Shown one piece after another: positions 1 through 7,366 of a stretch of 64,000 bases of DNA. The notes under the pieces are model-generated. The model was given only the letters and a program-made list of their open reading frames with translations, was not told the DNA's origin and did not search any database. A program made the translations under genes and the position numbers. This DNA comes from Leisingera coralii (GTDB lineage Bacteria > Pseudomonadota > Alphaproteobacteria > Rhodobacterales > Rhodobacteraceae): positions 130,630 to 194,629 of the forward strand of contig NZ_JBHUPT010000034.1 in the NCBI RefSeq assembly GCF_049056525.1, in the 5' to 3' direction. Positions within the stretch are counted from its first letter, which is position 1. Every line of letters starts with the position of its first letter.

Positions 1-206
1 GTCAGACCGGCCGCCAACAGCCCGGTTCCGGTACCGCGCACCGCGGCCTCCAGCCGGGCATAGCTCCAATCTTCGCGAGACTCGCCCTCAAGAACCGACA
101 GTGCGGTCTTCTCCGCCAGCCGGCCGGCATGGCGCAGCACATGGGCGGCAAGATTGAAGGGCGAAGGGCAGGGCGCGAAAGGCCCCTGATCAAAAACCGA
201 CAGCAT
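1..206 (-). CDS. AMP-dependent acyl-CoA synthetase, N-terminal fragment (cut by window edge)
   Basis: Only the first 68 codons are visible, reading leftwards from an ATG at 206. The peptide begins MLSVFDQGPFAPCPSPFNLA and continues through AEKTALSVLEGESREDWSYARLE, then an RGTG..LLAAGL stretch. This layout (short lead, NLA..VL...A...ADKTAL, W.Y..L) is the usual start of class-I adenylate-forming acyl-CoA or benzoate-CoA ligases, which activate a carboxylic acid with ATP and CoA. The AMP-binding motifs lie outside the window, so substrate class cannot be judged. It is divergent from the XRE regulator at 265, with only 58 bases between the starts, which suggests shared regulation. Confidence 0.6.
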   Translation of the reverse strand, partial: MLSVFDQGPFAPCPSPFNLAAHVLRHAGRLAEKTALSVLEGESREDWSYARLEAAVRGTGTGLLAAGL

Positions 207-264
207 GGCAAATGGCTAGCCTGCACTGTCCTGCGTTGCAAGGCGCGCAGGTGCGGCTTATAGA

Positions 265-894
265 GTGGCTATGAAAAGCCGCGACCCGAAATCCCTGATC
301 ACCATCGCCCGCGCCAATGGCGGCGAAGACGACGCAGAACCGCTGGATCTGGGCGCCCGGGTTCGGGAGCTTCGCAAGGCGCGGGACTGGACGCTGGAGC
401 ATGCGGCCAATCAGGCCGGGCTGGCACGCTCGACTTTGTCAAAGATCGAAAACGGCCAGATGTCACCGACTTACGAGGCGTTGAAGAAGCTGGCTGTGGG
501 CCTGCAGATCTCTGTGCCGCAGCTGTTCACCCCGCCGCAGCGGGATCAGGTGAACGGCCGGATGACGGTGACCAAATCCGGCGACGGCTCCGCCCATGCG
601 ACCGCGACCTATGAGCACGAGCTGCTGGCCGACGGGCTGTCGCGCAAGCAGATGCTGCCCTACCGGGCACGGGTGCGGGCACGGTCGATGGAGGAATTTG
701 ACGGCTGGGTACGCCATGACGGCGAGGAATTCCTGTACGTGCTGACCGGCGTGGTCAAGCTCTACACGGAATTCTATGAGCCGATCGAGATGCGCCGCGG
801 CGACAGCGCTTACTACGACGCGGCCATGGGGCACAACGTCATCTCTGTCAGCCCCGAAGATGCGATGATCCTCTGGGTGACGTCGCTGGCTTAA
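265..894 (+). CDS. XRE-family regulator with C-terminal cupin domain
   Basis: A 209-residue protein starting at GTG 265, with an ATG two codons later at 271. An XRE helix-turn-helix occupies roughly residues 28-85 (RVRELRKARDWTLEHAANQA, then LARSTLSKIENGQMSPTYEAL). A cupin_2 fold fills about residues 130-205 (GWVRHDGEEFLYVLTGVVKL, MRRGDSAYYDAAMGH). Such HTH-cupin proteins are local one-component repressors or activators whose cupin senses a small molecule. The gene is divergent from the acyl-CoA synthetase at the window edge, so control of that gene is the most economical inference. The ligand is unknown. Confidence 0.85.
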   Translation: MAMKSRDPKSLITIARANGGEDDAEPLDLGARVRELRKARDWTLEHAANQAGLARSTLSKIENGQMSPTYEALKKLAVGLQISVPQLFTPPQRDQVNGRMTVTKSGDGSAHATATYEHELLADGLSRKQMLPYRARVRARSMEEFDGWVRHDGEEFLYVLTGVVKLYTEFYEPIEMRRGDSAYYDAAMGHNVISVSPEDAMILWVTSLA

Positions 895-903
895 CTAAGC
901 GAG

Positions 904-1134
904 CTAGTGCTTGCGGCCGTCCAGCTCTCTCAGCAGGCTTTCGATGTAAAGGAAATCATCCACCTCCTCCTTGGCTTCATTCAAGGTGAGGTGATGGGTA
1001 CGGGCCAGATAGGCAACGAATTTGTCCCGGTCATCCAGTATGGACGGCGCATTACTGGCTTTCAGATGCGGAAAGCGCTGTTTGATGCGGGGCATCCTGT
1101 CAATCCAGCTGGCAGCTGCTGCTTGTACAGGCAT
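904..1134 (-). CDS. Small conserved hypothetical protein
   Basis: A 76-residue soluble protein that I do not recognise. The ATG at 1134 is preferred over a GTG at 1143 because GGGAG lies about 8 bases upstream of it. The sequence is charged and mostly helical by eye (ILDDRDKFVAYLARTHHLTL, EAKEEVDDFLYIESLLREL), with no cysteine pairs, membrane segment or signal peptide. It converges on the XRE regulator, with 9 bases between the two stop codons. No function can be assigned from context. Confidence 0.55.
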   Translation of the reverse strand: MPVQAAAASWIDRMPRIKQRFPHLKASNAPSILDDRDKFVAYLARTHHLTLNEAKEEVDDFLYIESLLRELDGRKH

Positions 1135-1227
1135 GGGGGGCACTCCCTGTCAAACGGATTATGGTTTTTGGCCACCCATGGTAACACTTTTCGTGTCATT
1201 TTGTAACGGTCGCACCTTACGCAGGGG

Positions 1228-1920
1228 TCAGGTCTGCCGGGGTCGGCGGGTTTCCGCCGGGGCGGCGGGGGCTGCGAACAGCCGTGTCAGCACCACATGG
1301 CCGATTCCAACCGCAATCAGCTGCATCGCGATAAACATCGGAATGTGTCCCGGATAGATCCCAGCGAAGGTATCGGTGAAGCCGCGCGCAATGGTCACCG
1401 CCGGATTGGCAAAGCTGGTGGAGGACGTGAACCAATAGGCGCCGGTGATGTAGAGGCCAACCAGCGGGGGCACTGCGTCGGGACGCGACCGCAGCCCGCC
1501 GAAGATCACGAATAGAAGGCCAAAGGTGGCTAGGATTTCGGAGAACCACTGGGCAGTCCCAGTGCGGTGCATTGTGGCCGAGCTTTGCAGAATTGCAAGG
1601 TCGAACATTACGTGACAGGCCCAGACACCAAGGATGCCGCCGCCGATCTGCACAATGATATAGGGGGCTGCCGCGCTCCAGGGGTGCTCGCCGCGCAGGG
1701 CAAAGGCAAGGGTTACCGCCGGATTGAAATGGGCGCCGGAAACCGGGCCCAGGGTGGTGATGATCACATAGAGCATGCAGCCGGTGGCCACGGCATTGGC
1801 CAGCAACGCCAGGGCGGCGTTCCCATCGGCCAGGGTTTCGGCCATGATGCCGGAGCCCACCACCCCTACCAGCAGCATCGCGGTGCCCAGCCCCTCGGCC
1901 AGAAGTTTCTGCGCGGTCAT
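1228..1920 (-). CDS. aqpS: Aquaporin-family channel of the ars operon (AqpS-like)
   Basis: A 230-residue integral membrane protein of the MIP family, with six hydrophobic segments and two pore half-helices (GAHFNPAVTLAFALRG near residue 63 and SFANPAVTIARGF near residue 169), so both NPA boxes are intact. It is the last gene of an arsenic operon, and its ATG overlaps the stop of arsC (1917-1920). In alphaproteobacterial ars operons that lack an ArsB/Acr3 pump, AqpS lets arsenite made by ArsC leave the cell down its gradient. No arsenite pump is visible here, which supports that role. The C-terminal tail is Ala/Pro-rich. Confidence 0.85.
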   Translation of the reverse strand: MTAQKLLAEGLGTAMLLVGVVGSGIMAETLADGNAALALLANAVATGCMLYVIITTLGPVSGAHFNPAVTLAFALRGEHPWSAAAPYIIVQIGGGILGVWACHVMFDLAILQSSATMHRTGTAQWFSEILATFGLLFVIFGGLRSRPDAVPPLVGLYITGAYWFTSSTSFANPAVTIARGFTDTFAGIYPGHIPMFIAMQLIAVGIGHVVLTRLFAAPAAPAETRRPRQT

Positions 1921-2393
1921 GCGATTTCTCCAATCCGCTTGAGCTGCTGCGACAGTTCCGCCGGGGGCATGGTCTCAAACGGCATCTCCAAAAGCGCCAT
2001 GGCGCGCTTTTCCAGTGTGGCATAGGCGGCGCGGAAGGCGGCGTCCCATTCGGGCTGCTCTGCCGCTGCGGGATCTTCGACACCCCAGTGAGCGCGCACC
2101 GGCGCGCCGGGCCAGACCGGGCAGGTCTCGCCTGCGGCAGAGGCGCAGACGGTAATCACCATGTCCATCTCCGGCGCGTCTTCAGCGGCAAACTCATCCC
2201 AGCTCTTGGAGCGGGCGCCCGAGGTGTCGTGGCCAAGGTCTTCCAGCAGTGCAAGCGATTGCGGATGCACTTTGCCGGTGGGGTTGGAACCTGCCGAAAA
2301 GGCGCGCACGCGGCCGGCGCCCCGTGTGTTGAAGATCGACTCCAGCAGGATGGAGCGCGCGGAGTTGCCCGTGCAGAGGACGAGAATGTTCAT
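1917..2393 (-). CDS. arsC: Arsenate reductase, low-molecular-weight phosphatase type
   Basis: A 158-residue cytosolic enzyme that reduces arsenate to arsenite. The N-terminal P-loop CTGNSARS (nucleophile Cys7) is the LMW protein-tyrosine-phosphatase signature. The second and third redox cysteines appear in VCASAAGETCPVWPG, a Cys-x7-Cys arrangement as in thioredoxin-linked ArsC. It sits between the ArsR-ArsC fusion gene (22 bases upstream) and the aquaporin (4-base overlap). It is therefore the second arsenate reductase domain in one operon; the other is fused to the repressor. Confidence 0.88.
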   Translation of the reverse strand: MNILVLCTGNSARSILLESIFNTRGAGRVRAFSAGSNPTGKVHPQSLALLEDLGHDTSGARSKSWDEFAAEDAPEMDMVITVCASAAGETCPVWPGAPVRAHWGVEDPAAAEQPEWDAAFRAAYATLEKRAMALLEMPFETMPPAELSQQLKRIGEIA

Positions 2394-2415
2394 GGATGAT
2401 GACCGTGCTTGAGGG

Positions 2416-3249
2416 TTAGTCGGAAGAATTTACGCGGCCGATGTCGTCAACCCGGTGCTGAAGCGACATGCGGTCGAGTGTTTCGAAGGGCAGTGCCACA
2501 AAGGCTTTGATCCGGTTGCGAAGCAGCCCGTAGGCCTGCTGGAAGGCAAGGCGGCGTTCGGCGTCCGTGCCTGTCGCCTTGACCGGGTCGGCCAGCCCCC
2601 AATGGGCGCTCATCGGCTGGCCGGGCCAGGCCGGGCACTCCTCGTTGGCGGCGTGATCGCAGACGGTGAAGACGAAATCCATTTGCGGCGCCTCCGGGCT
2701 GGCAAATTCCTCCAGATCCTTGGATCGCAGCACAGAGGTGTCATAACCCTTGGCTTGCAGCAGCGCGGTCACTTCCGGCCGCGGGCCTGGCGACGGACGG
2801 GTGCCTGCGGAAAAGGCCCGGAACTTGCCTTCGCCGGCCTGGTTCAGGATGGCTTCGGCCAGCAGCGATCTGGCGGAATTGCCGGTGCAGATAAACAGGA
2901 CGTTCAAGGGGCGTTCAGTCGAAGGCATCGGTATCTCTCCACTCGTGACAGGAGTGCAGATATCGGGCCGGTTCTGGCAGCAGCCGGACAGAAGATTGTC
3001 GAACATACCGCGCAGGCCCGGCAGGTCAGCGGTGTACATCAGCGAGGTGCCGGTCCGGTGCTGGCTGATCAGCCCGGCCTGTTTCAGCACAGACAGATAG
3101 GCGGAGGCGGTATTGGCCTTGAACGCCAGCGCCGAGGCGATTTCTCCGGCGGGAACAGCATCCGGATAGCGGCGCATCAGCAGGCGGAACAGGGCCAGCC
3201 GGTTGGGGTGCGCGAGGGCGCCAAGCTTATCTGTGATCTCTATTTCCAT
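2416..3249 (-). CDS. ArsR repressor fused to LMW-phosphatase arsenate reductase
   Basis: A 277-residue two-domain protein. Residues about 5-95 are an ArsR/SmtB winged helix (LGALAHPNRLALFRLLMRRY, ALAFKANTASAYLSVLKQAG), ending in a metalloid-binding cluster with Cys90, Cys91 and Cys98 (SGCCQNRPDICTP). Residues about 115-275 are a complete ArsC domain with FICTGNSARS (Cys121) and VCDHAANEECPAW (Cys197, Cys205). The longer frame reaches a TTG at 3285, but the ATG at 3249 is preferred because it starts the ArsR core and sits inside a large palindrome. It is the first gene of the ars operon, so arsenite sensing and arsenate reduction are joined in one chain. Confidence 0.88.
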   Translation of the reverse strand: MEIEITDKLGALAHPNRLALFRLLMRRYPDAVPAGEIASALAFKANTASAYLSVLKQAGLISQHRTGTSLMYTADLPGLRGMFDNLLSGCCQNRPDICTPVTSGEIPMPSTERPLNVLFICTGNSARSLLAEAILNQAGEGKFRAFSAGTRPSPGPRPEVTALLQAKGYDTSVLRSKDLEEFASPEAPQMDFVFTVCDHAANEECPAWPGQPMSAHWGLADPVKATGTDAERRLAFQQAYGLLRNRIKAFVALPFETLDRMSLQHRVDDIGRVNSSD

Positions 3250-3269
3250 AATTCGCGAATTACGGAAAT
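3242..3269. promoter_or_regulatory. Likely ArsR operator, 28-base palindrome over the start codon
   Basis: The 28 bases are symmetric about 3255.5 with one mismatched pair. The core is ATTCGCGAAT and the outer arms are ATTTCC and GGAAAT. The palindrome includes the ArsR-ArsC ATG (3247-3249). On the minus strand a TTGACT at 3285-3280 lies 17 bases before TAATTC (3262-3257), a plausible -35/-10 pair that would start transcription almost at the ATG. Binding here would block the promoter. The operator role is inferred from position and symmetry. Confidence 0.65.
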
Positions 3270-3321
3270 ATATAGCGGGAGTCAATTCTATTTTGACGCC
3301 CCTGCAGCGGAATTCAGGAGG

Positions 3322-5145
3322 TCAGTCCGCCTCGTACCACCAGACATCCGGCATAAAGCCGGTGCGGTCGCCATAGACCGGCAGCTTGTCCGGGTAGCGC
3401 ATTTCCTTAATGTGGGCGATCCGCCCGACATCGAAGGTCCAGAACGGAATAACATAGCGCCCCGCGGTCAGAACCCGGTCCAGCGCCCGCACGGCGGCGG
3501 TGAAGTCCTCCGGCTCCTTGGCGGTCAGCATCGCGTCGATCATCGCTTCGGCTGCGGGGCTGTCCATACCCATCAGGTTGCGGCTGCCGGGCTGGGTAAC
3601 GCCCTCGCTGCCCCAGTAATAGCGCTGTTCGTTGCCGGGGCTCAGCGACAGCTCCCGGCGGTAGCGGGTGAGGTCAAAGTCATAGGCATTCTCGCGCTCG
3701 ACGTATTGGGCATTGTCTACGGTTTCGGCGGTCAGGGTAATGCCCAGACGCTCAAGCGCGCGGGCGTAGATCTCTGTCACCGTCTTCATCTCGCCGTCGC
3801 CCTGGCGGATCAGCACGGTGAGTTCGAGCGCCCGTCCTTCACTGTTGCGCAGGACGCCATCGGTGACGGTCCAGCCGGCCTCTTCCAGCAGCTTCATCGC
3901 CTTGCGCAGGTTGCTTCGGTTGCGTTTGCTGCCGTCGCCTTGGGGCAGGGTGTAGCCTTCCAGCGTGCCGGGCAGCAGGCTGCCGGCAAAGGGCTCCAGC
4001 AGCGCCCGGACCTTGCCGCTGGCTGCACCCAGCTGCATTCCAAGTGCCGAGCCAGAGAAATAGGAGGTGATCCGCGGCTGCACCCCGCCGGTCACGGTGC
4101 CGTTGATGTATTCGAAATTGAAGGCCAGCAGCAGCGCCTCGCGCACGCGCCAATCATCCAGCGGCGCACGGCGGGTGTTCATCACCAGGCCGGTCATGCC
4201 GGACGGGCGCTGGTGCGGGATCTCGCTTTTAACCACATCGCCGCGGGTGACCGCCGGGAAGCTGTAGACGCTATCCCATTTGTCGGCATTGAACTCGCGC
4301 ACCGCGCTCAGCTCGCCCGCCTTGAAGGCCTCGAACAGCACGGTTTCATCGCCGAAGAAGTCGATGCGCATCTCGTCGAAATTCTGGGTGCCGCGCTGCA
4401 GGGGCAGGTCCTTGCCCCAGTAATCCGGATTGCGGCGCAGCGTCACAAAGCGGCCCGGCTCATAGGCGCTGACCACATAGGCCCCGGTGCCGATGGGCGC
4501 GCCCTCGACGGTGCCGCTGGCAAAATCCTTGCCCTCCCACTGCGCCTTTTTCAGGATCGGGCGCATACCGGCGATCAGCGCCAGCTCGCGGTCCTCGGTG
4601 TTGAAGGTCAGGCGCAGGCTGCGCGGGCCGGTCTGTTCGATCCGCTCCACCTTGGTCCAGAATCCGCGGTAGCGGGGATGCCCCTTGGTGCCGAGCGTTT
4701 CATAGGACCAGATCACATCCTCGACGGTGACCGGGCTGCCATCGGAGAATCGCCCCTCCTCCCGCAGGGTGAATTCCACCCAGGAGCGGTCCTCCGGGGT
4801 CTCAACCGATTCGGCCAGAAGCCCATACAGGGTGAAGGGTTCGTTCCAGGAGCGGCCCATCAGGCTTTCGTAACTCCAGAACCTCAGCTGCCAGGGAGAG
4901 GTCCCTTTCAGGGTGAACGGGTTCAGCGAGTCAAAGCCGCCGGTGTTGCCGAAGACCACCTTGCCGCCTTTGGGGGCATCGGGGTTGGCATAGGGCAAAG
5001 ACACAAAATCCGGTGGCAGGGCGGGGTCCCCGTACATAGCTATGCCATGTGCCGATTCTGCCTGGGCGGAATTCGCGGCAAATGCCAAGGTGATTCCAGC
5101 CAATGCAACGCGAAGATTCAGGAAATTTTCTTTTCGCAGTTTCAC
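3322..5145 (-). CDS. ABC transporter extracellular solute-binding protein, family 5 (YejA-like)
   Basis: A 607-residue periplasmic binding protein of the peptide/nickel family (SBP_bac_5). GTG 5145 gives a signal peptide (basic MKLRKENFLNLR, hydrophobic VALAGITLAFAANS, cleavage near AQA-ES). The mature start HGIAMYGDPALPPDF and the early NPDAPKGGKVVFGNTGGFDS are typical of YejA-type oligopeptide receptors. The C-terminus carries the conserved WWYEAD ending. No permease or ATPase gene flanks it, so it is an orphan receptor here, presumably working with a transporter encoded elsewhere. The peptide ligand cannot be deduced. Confidence 0.85.
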   Translation of the reverse strand: MKLRKENFLNLRVALAGITLAFAANSAQAESAHGIAMYGDPALPPDFVSLPYANPDAPKGGKVVFGNTGGFDSLNPFTLKGTSPWQLRFWSYESLMGRSWNEPFTLYGLLAESVETPEDRSWVEFTLREEGRFSDGSPVTVEDVIWSYETLGTKGHPRYRGFWTKVERIEQTGPRSLRLTFNTEDRELALIAGMRPILKKAQWEGKDFASGTVEGAPIGTGAYVVSAYEPGRFVTLRRNPDYWGKDLPLQRGTQNFDEMRIDFFGDETVLFEAFKAGELSAVREFNADKWDSVYSFPAVTRGDVVKSEIPHQRPSGMTGLVMNTRRAPLDDWRVREALLLAFNFEYINGTVTGGVQPRITSYFSGSALGMQLGAASGKVRALLEPFAGSLLPGTLEGYTLPQGDGSKRNRSNLRKAMKLLEEAGWTVTDGVLRNSEGRALELTVLIRQGDGEMKTVTEIYARALERLGITLTAETVDNAQYVERENAYDFDLTRYRRELSLSPGNEQRYYWGSEGVTQPGSRNLMGMDSPAAEAMIDAMLTAKEPEDFTAAVRALDRVLTAGRYVIPFWTFDVGRIAHIKEMRYPDKLPVYGDRTGFMPDVWWYEAD

Positions 5146-5178
5146 AACAATCCCGCTCTGCCCTTATTTTCTTGCCTC

Positions 5179-5200
5179 CGCACGCTACGTGCGCTTTTTC
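5179..5200 (+). terminator. Short hairpin with T-rich tail in the YejA-like upstream region
   Basis: CGCACG (5179-5184) and CGTGCG (5188-5193) form a 6-bp stem with a 3-base loop, followed by CTTTTTC. It could end rightward read-through, or be a structure in the 5' leader of the leftward solute-binding protein gene. Weak evidence. Confidence 0.25.
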
Positions 5201-5219
5201 GTCTTTTCAAACTTTTAGC

Positions 5220-5248
5220 TTGGACGAAAGCCGGAAATTGCTTATAAA
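5220..5248 (+). promoter_or_regulatory. Sigma70-type promoter for a candidate small RNA
   Basis: TTGGAC at 5220-5225 is separated by exactly 17 bases from TATAAA at 5243-5248. This is one of the best consensus-like promoters in this GC-rich window. Transcription would begin near 5254-5256 and meet an intrinsic terminator about 70 bases later, with no open reading frame between. Confidence 0.6.
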
Positions 5249-5253
5249 GAGGT

Positions 5254-5328
5254 CACTGCTCGATAGGTTTCTTGCCTGTATGAAACCTGCCTCAATAACT
5301 AACGCCCGCCTCGTGCGGGCGTTTTTTT
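5254..5328 (+). ncRNA. Candidate ~75-nt small RNA (two hairpins, intrinsic terminator)
   Basis: Between the promoter at 5220-5248 and a terminator at 5301-5328 lies a short transcript with no credible coding frame. It contains a perfect 7-bp stem AGGTTTC (5265-5271) / GAAACCT (5282-5288) with a 10-base loop TTGCCTGTAT, then a single-stranded linker GCCTCAATAACT, then the terminator stem. This is classic trans-acting sRNA architecture. It ends 136 bases before the hydroxybutyrate dehydrogenase start, so an attenuated leader of that gene is the main alternative. I do not recognise the family. Confidence 0.5.
5301..5328 (+). terminator. Rho-independent terminator
   Basis: AACGCCCGC (5301-5309) pairs with GCGGGCGTT (5315-5323) around a 5-base loop, followed by a run of T. 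No protein gene on the plus strand precedes it, so its only evident client is the candidate small RNA. Confidence 0.85.
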
Positions 5329-5464
5329 CTGCGGTGTTTTACTTCCGGTCTGACTGAAAATGCCCCTGCGTTCCTGCCGGGCTCTCCGTAGTCTTACGCG
5401 TTTCTTTTGCATCTGCAGCATGGCACAGTGGCAGCAGTTTCAATGAGCCAAAGCGGAGAAGCTG

Positions 5465-6238
5465 ATGTCCTTGCAAGGGAAGACTGCCGTCATCACCGGA
5501 TCGAATTCAGGCATTGGCCTGGGAGTAGCCCGCGAACTGGCGCGGGCAGGGGCCAATGTGGTGCTGAACTCCTTCACCGACGGGGAGGAGGATCACGCGC
5601 TGGCAGAAGAACTGGCCCGTGAATTCAGCGTCAAGGCACAGTACATCCAGGCCGACATGTCCAAGGGCGCCGACTGCCGGGCGCTGATCGAAAAGGCCGG
5701 GGCCTGCGATATCCTGATCAACAACGCAGGCATCCAGCATGTGTCGCCGATTGACGAGTTCCCGCAGGACAAGTGGGATGCGATCATCGCCATCAACATG
5801 AACTCGAACTTTCACACCATGGCGGCAGCCCTGCCCAAGATGCGCGCCGCAGGCTGGGGCCGGATCGTCAACATCGCCTCTGCGCACGGTCTGACGGCAT
5901 CGCCCTACAAGGCGGCCTATGTGGCGGCCAAGCACGGGGTTGTGGGCATGACCAAGACGGTGGCGCTGGAAACCGCCGAGGAGCCGATCACCTGCAATGC
6001 GATCTGCCCGGGCTATGTGCTGACGCCGCTGGTGGAGGCGCAGATCCCCGACACCATGGAGAAATACAACATGGGCCGGGAAGCGGTGATCAAGAAGGTC
6101 ATGCTGGAACGCCAGCCAAGCCGCGAGTTTGCCACTGTGGAGCAATTGGGCGGCACGGCCGTGTTCCTGTGTTCCGACGCGGCGGCACAGATCACCGGTA
6201 CTGCGATCAGCGTCGACGGCGGCTGGACCGCGCTGTAA
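5465..6238 (+). CDS. bdhA: D-3-hydroxybutyrate dehydrogenase (SDR family)
   Basis: A 257-residue cytosolic short-chain dehydrogenase that interconverts (R)-3-hydroxybutyrate and acetoacetate with NAD, in the polyhydroxybutyrate cycle. Visible motifs are the cofactor loop TGSNSGIGLGVA (residues ~11-22), NNAG (~88-91), the catalytic Ser/Tyr/Lys in NIASAHGLTASPYKAAYVAAKHG, and the Lys- and Gln-rich C-terminal region ending ISVDGGWTAL. The INNAGIQHVSPIDEFP segment and QIPDTMEKYNM lid are typical of bacterial BdhA rather than generic reductases. It is followed by a patatin gene, a pairing often seen in PHB-storing Rhodobacteraceae. A hairpin follows the stop codon. Confidence 0.88.
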   Translation: MSLQGKTAVITGSNSGIGLGVARELARAGANVVLNSFTDGEEDHALAEELAREFSVKAQYIQADMSKGADCRALIEKAGACDILINNAGIQHVSPIDEFPQDKWDAIIAINMNSNFHTMAAALPKMRAAGWGRIVNIASAHGLTASPYKAAYVAAKHGVVGMTKTVALETAEEPITCNAICPGYVLTPLVEAQIPDTMEKYNMGREAVIKKVMLERQPSREFATVEQLGGTAVFLCSDAAAQITGTAISVDGGWTAL

Positions 6239-6256
6239 TTGCGTTAAACTGATGCG

Positions 6257-6277
6257 AGAGGGGGCCAGCCCCCTCTT
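6257..6277 (+). terminator. Hairpin after bdhA
   Basis: AGAGGGGG (6257-6264) pairs with CCCCCTCT (6269-6276) around a 4-base loop, but only a single T follows. It may act as a partial terminator or mRNA stabiliser between bdhA and the patatin gene. Confidence 0.4.
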
Positions 6278-6292
6278 GGCGCGGCGGCCAAT

Positions 6293-6330
6293 TCACCCCC
6301 GGGATATTTTCAGCCAGATGAAGAGGCGGA
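6293..6330. repeat. Roseobacter-type intergenic dispersed sequence (single copy here)
   Basis: A stretch beginning at AATTCACCCCCGGGATATT and running on to CAGCCAGATGAAGAG resembles a short sequence I recall as frequent between genes in Rhodobacteraceae genomes (CCCCCGGGA-TATTTT-GCCAGATGAAG). Only one copy occurs in this window, so repetitiveness cannot be shown here. Confidence 0.3.
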
Positions 6331-6337
6331 TCAGGGT

Positions 6338-7366
6338 ATGACTGTGAAGATCAATCTGGCCCTGCAGGGCGGAGGCGCGCATGGGGCGTTTACCTGGGGG
6401 GTGCTGGACCGTCTGCTGGAGGATGAGGGGATAGAGGTTGCCGGGATTACCGGCACCTCTGCTGGTGCGCTCAATGGAGCTGCCTTCAAGTCCGGCATGG
6501 TCCGGGACGGGCGGCAGGGCGCCAAGGCGGCGTTGGACGGCCTGTGGCAGCGCATGGGGGCCGTGGGCGACATGCGGTTTACCCATTGGCTGACCCGGTT
6601 CGATGCGGTGGCCTGGGCCGGCGCCTGGGAAGCTGTCATGCCGTTTACGCCGATGGAAGCGATGAGCCAGGTGATCTCGCCCTATCACTATGGCCCGTTC
6701 TACGAGAACCCGCTGCGGGAAGTGGTTGAAAAGTTCCGGTTCGAGGACGTATGCGCGGGCGCCGGTCCGGAGCTGTTTGTTTGCGCGACCTGCGTGCGCA
6801 CCGGAAAGATCCGCATTTTCGAAGGGCAGGAGATCAGCACCGATGCGATTTTGGCATCGGCCTGCCTGCCGGATATGTTCCAGGCGGTGGAGATCGAGGA
6901 TCCGGAAACCGGCCGCATGGAGGCCTATTGGGACGGCGGCTATACCGGCAACCCGGCCTTGTTTCCGCTGTTCAGGGAGCCGCTGCCGGGGGATGTGGTG
7001 ATCGTGAACATCAACCCGCTGAAGCGTGAGGAAATCCCGAAGACGCCGCAGCAGATCCGCAACCGGGTGAATGAAATCAGCTTCAACTCCTCACTGCTGC
7101 GGGAATTGCGGGCCATCAATTTTGTCCAGCGTCTATTGGCGGATGGCACGCTGCAGCCGGGACGGATGAAACAGGTGCGCGTTCACATGATCGCGGATGA
7201 CGCCCTGATGACGCAGCTGTCGGTCACCACCAAGCTGATCCCGGTGCCGCAGATCCTGGCGCGGCTGAAACAGGCAGGCCGGGAGGCGGCAGAGGGGTTC
7301 CTGGCGCGCGACCGGGAGAACCTCGGGGTGCGGTCCTCCGCCGATTTGCCTGCAATGTTCGGTTAG
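6338..7366 (+). CDS. Patatin-like phospholipase
   Basis: A 342-residue cytosolic acyl hydrolase. The oxyanion motif LALQGGGAHGAFTWGVLDRL lies at residues ~6-25, the nucleophile elbow GITGTSAGALNG at ~36-47 (Ser in GTSAG), and the catalytic Asp in AYWDGGYTGNP near residue 200. These give the Ser-Asp dyad of bacterial patatins. It lies 100 bases after bdhA on the same strand, a conserved association that hints at lipid or PHB-granule related acyl hydrolysis. It overlaps the DUF502 stop tail-to-tail by 4 bases (7363-7366). Confidence 0.88.
   Translation: MTVKINLALQGGGAHGAFTWGVLDRLLEDEGIEVAGITGTSAGALNGAAFKSGMVRDGRQGAKAALDGLWQRMGAVGDMRFTHWLTRFDAVAWAGAWEAVMPFTPMEAMSQVISPYHYGPFYENPLREVVEKFRFEDVCAGAGPELFVCATCVRTGKIRIFEGQEISTDAILASACLPDMFQAVEIEDPETGRMEAYWDGGYTGNPALFPLFREPLPGDVVIVNINPLKREEIPKTPQQIRNRVNEISFNSSLLRELRAINFVQRLLADGTLQPGRMKQVRVHMIADDALMTQLSVTTKLIPVPQILARLKQAGREAAEGFLARDRENLGVRSSADLPAMFG

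Noticed and set aside
2455..5247. Very long plus-strand open frame antisense to the ars genes and the solute-binding protein
   Set aside because: It lies opposite well-supported genes, and its translation is low-complexity Gly/Ala/Arg/His without family motifs; typical of high-GC antisense frames.
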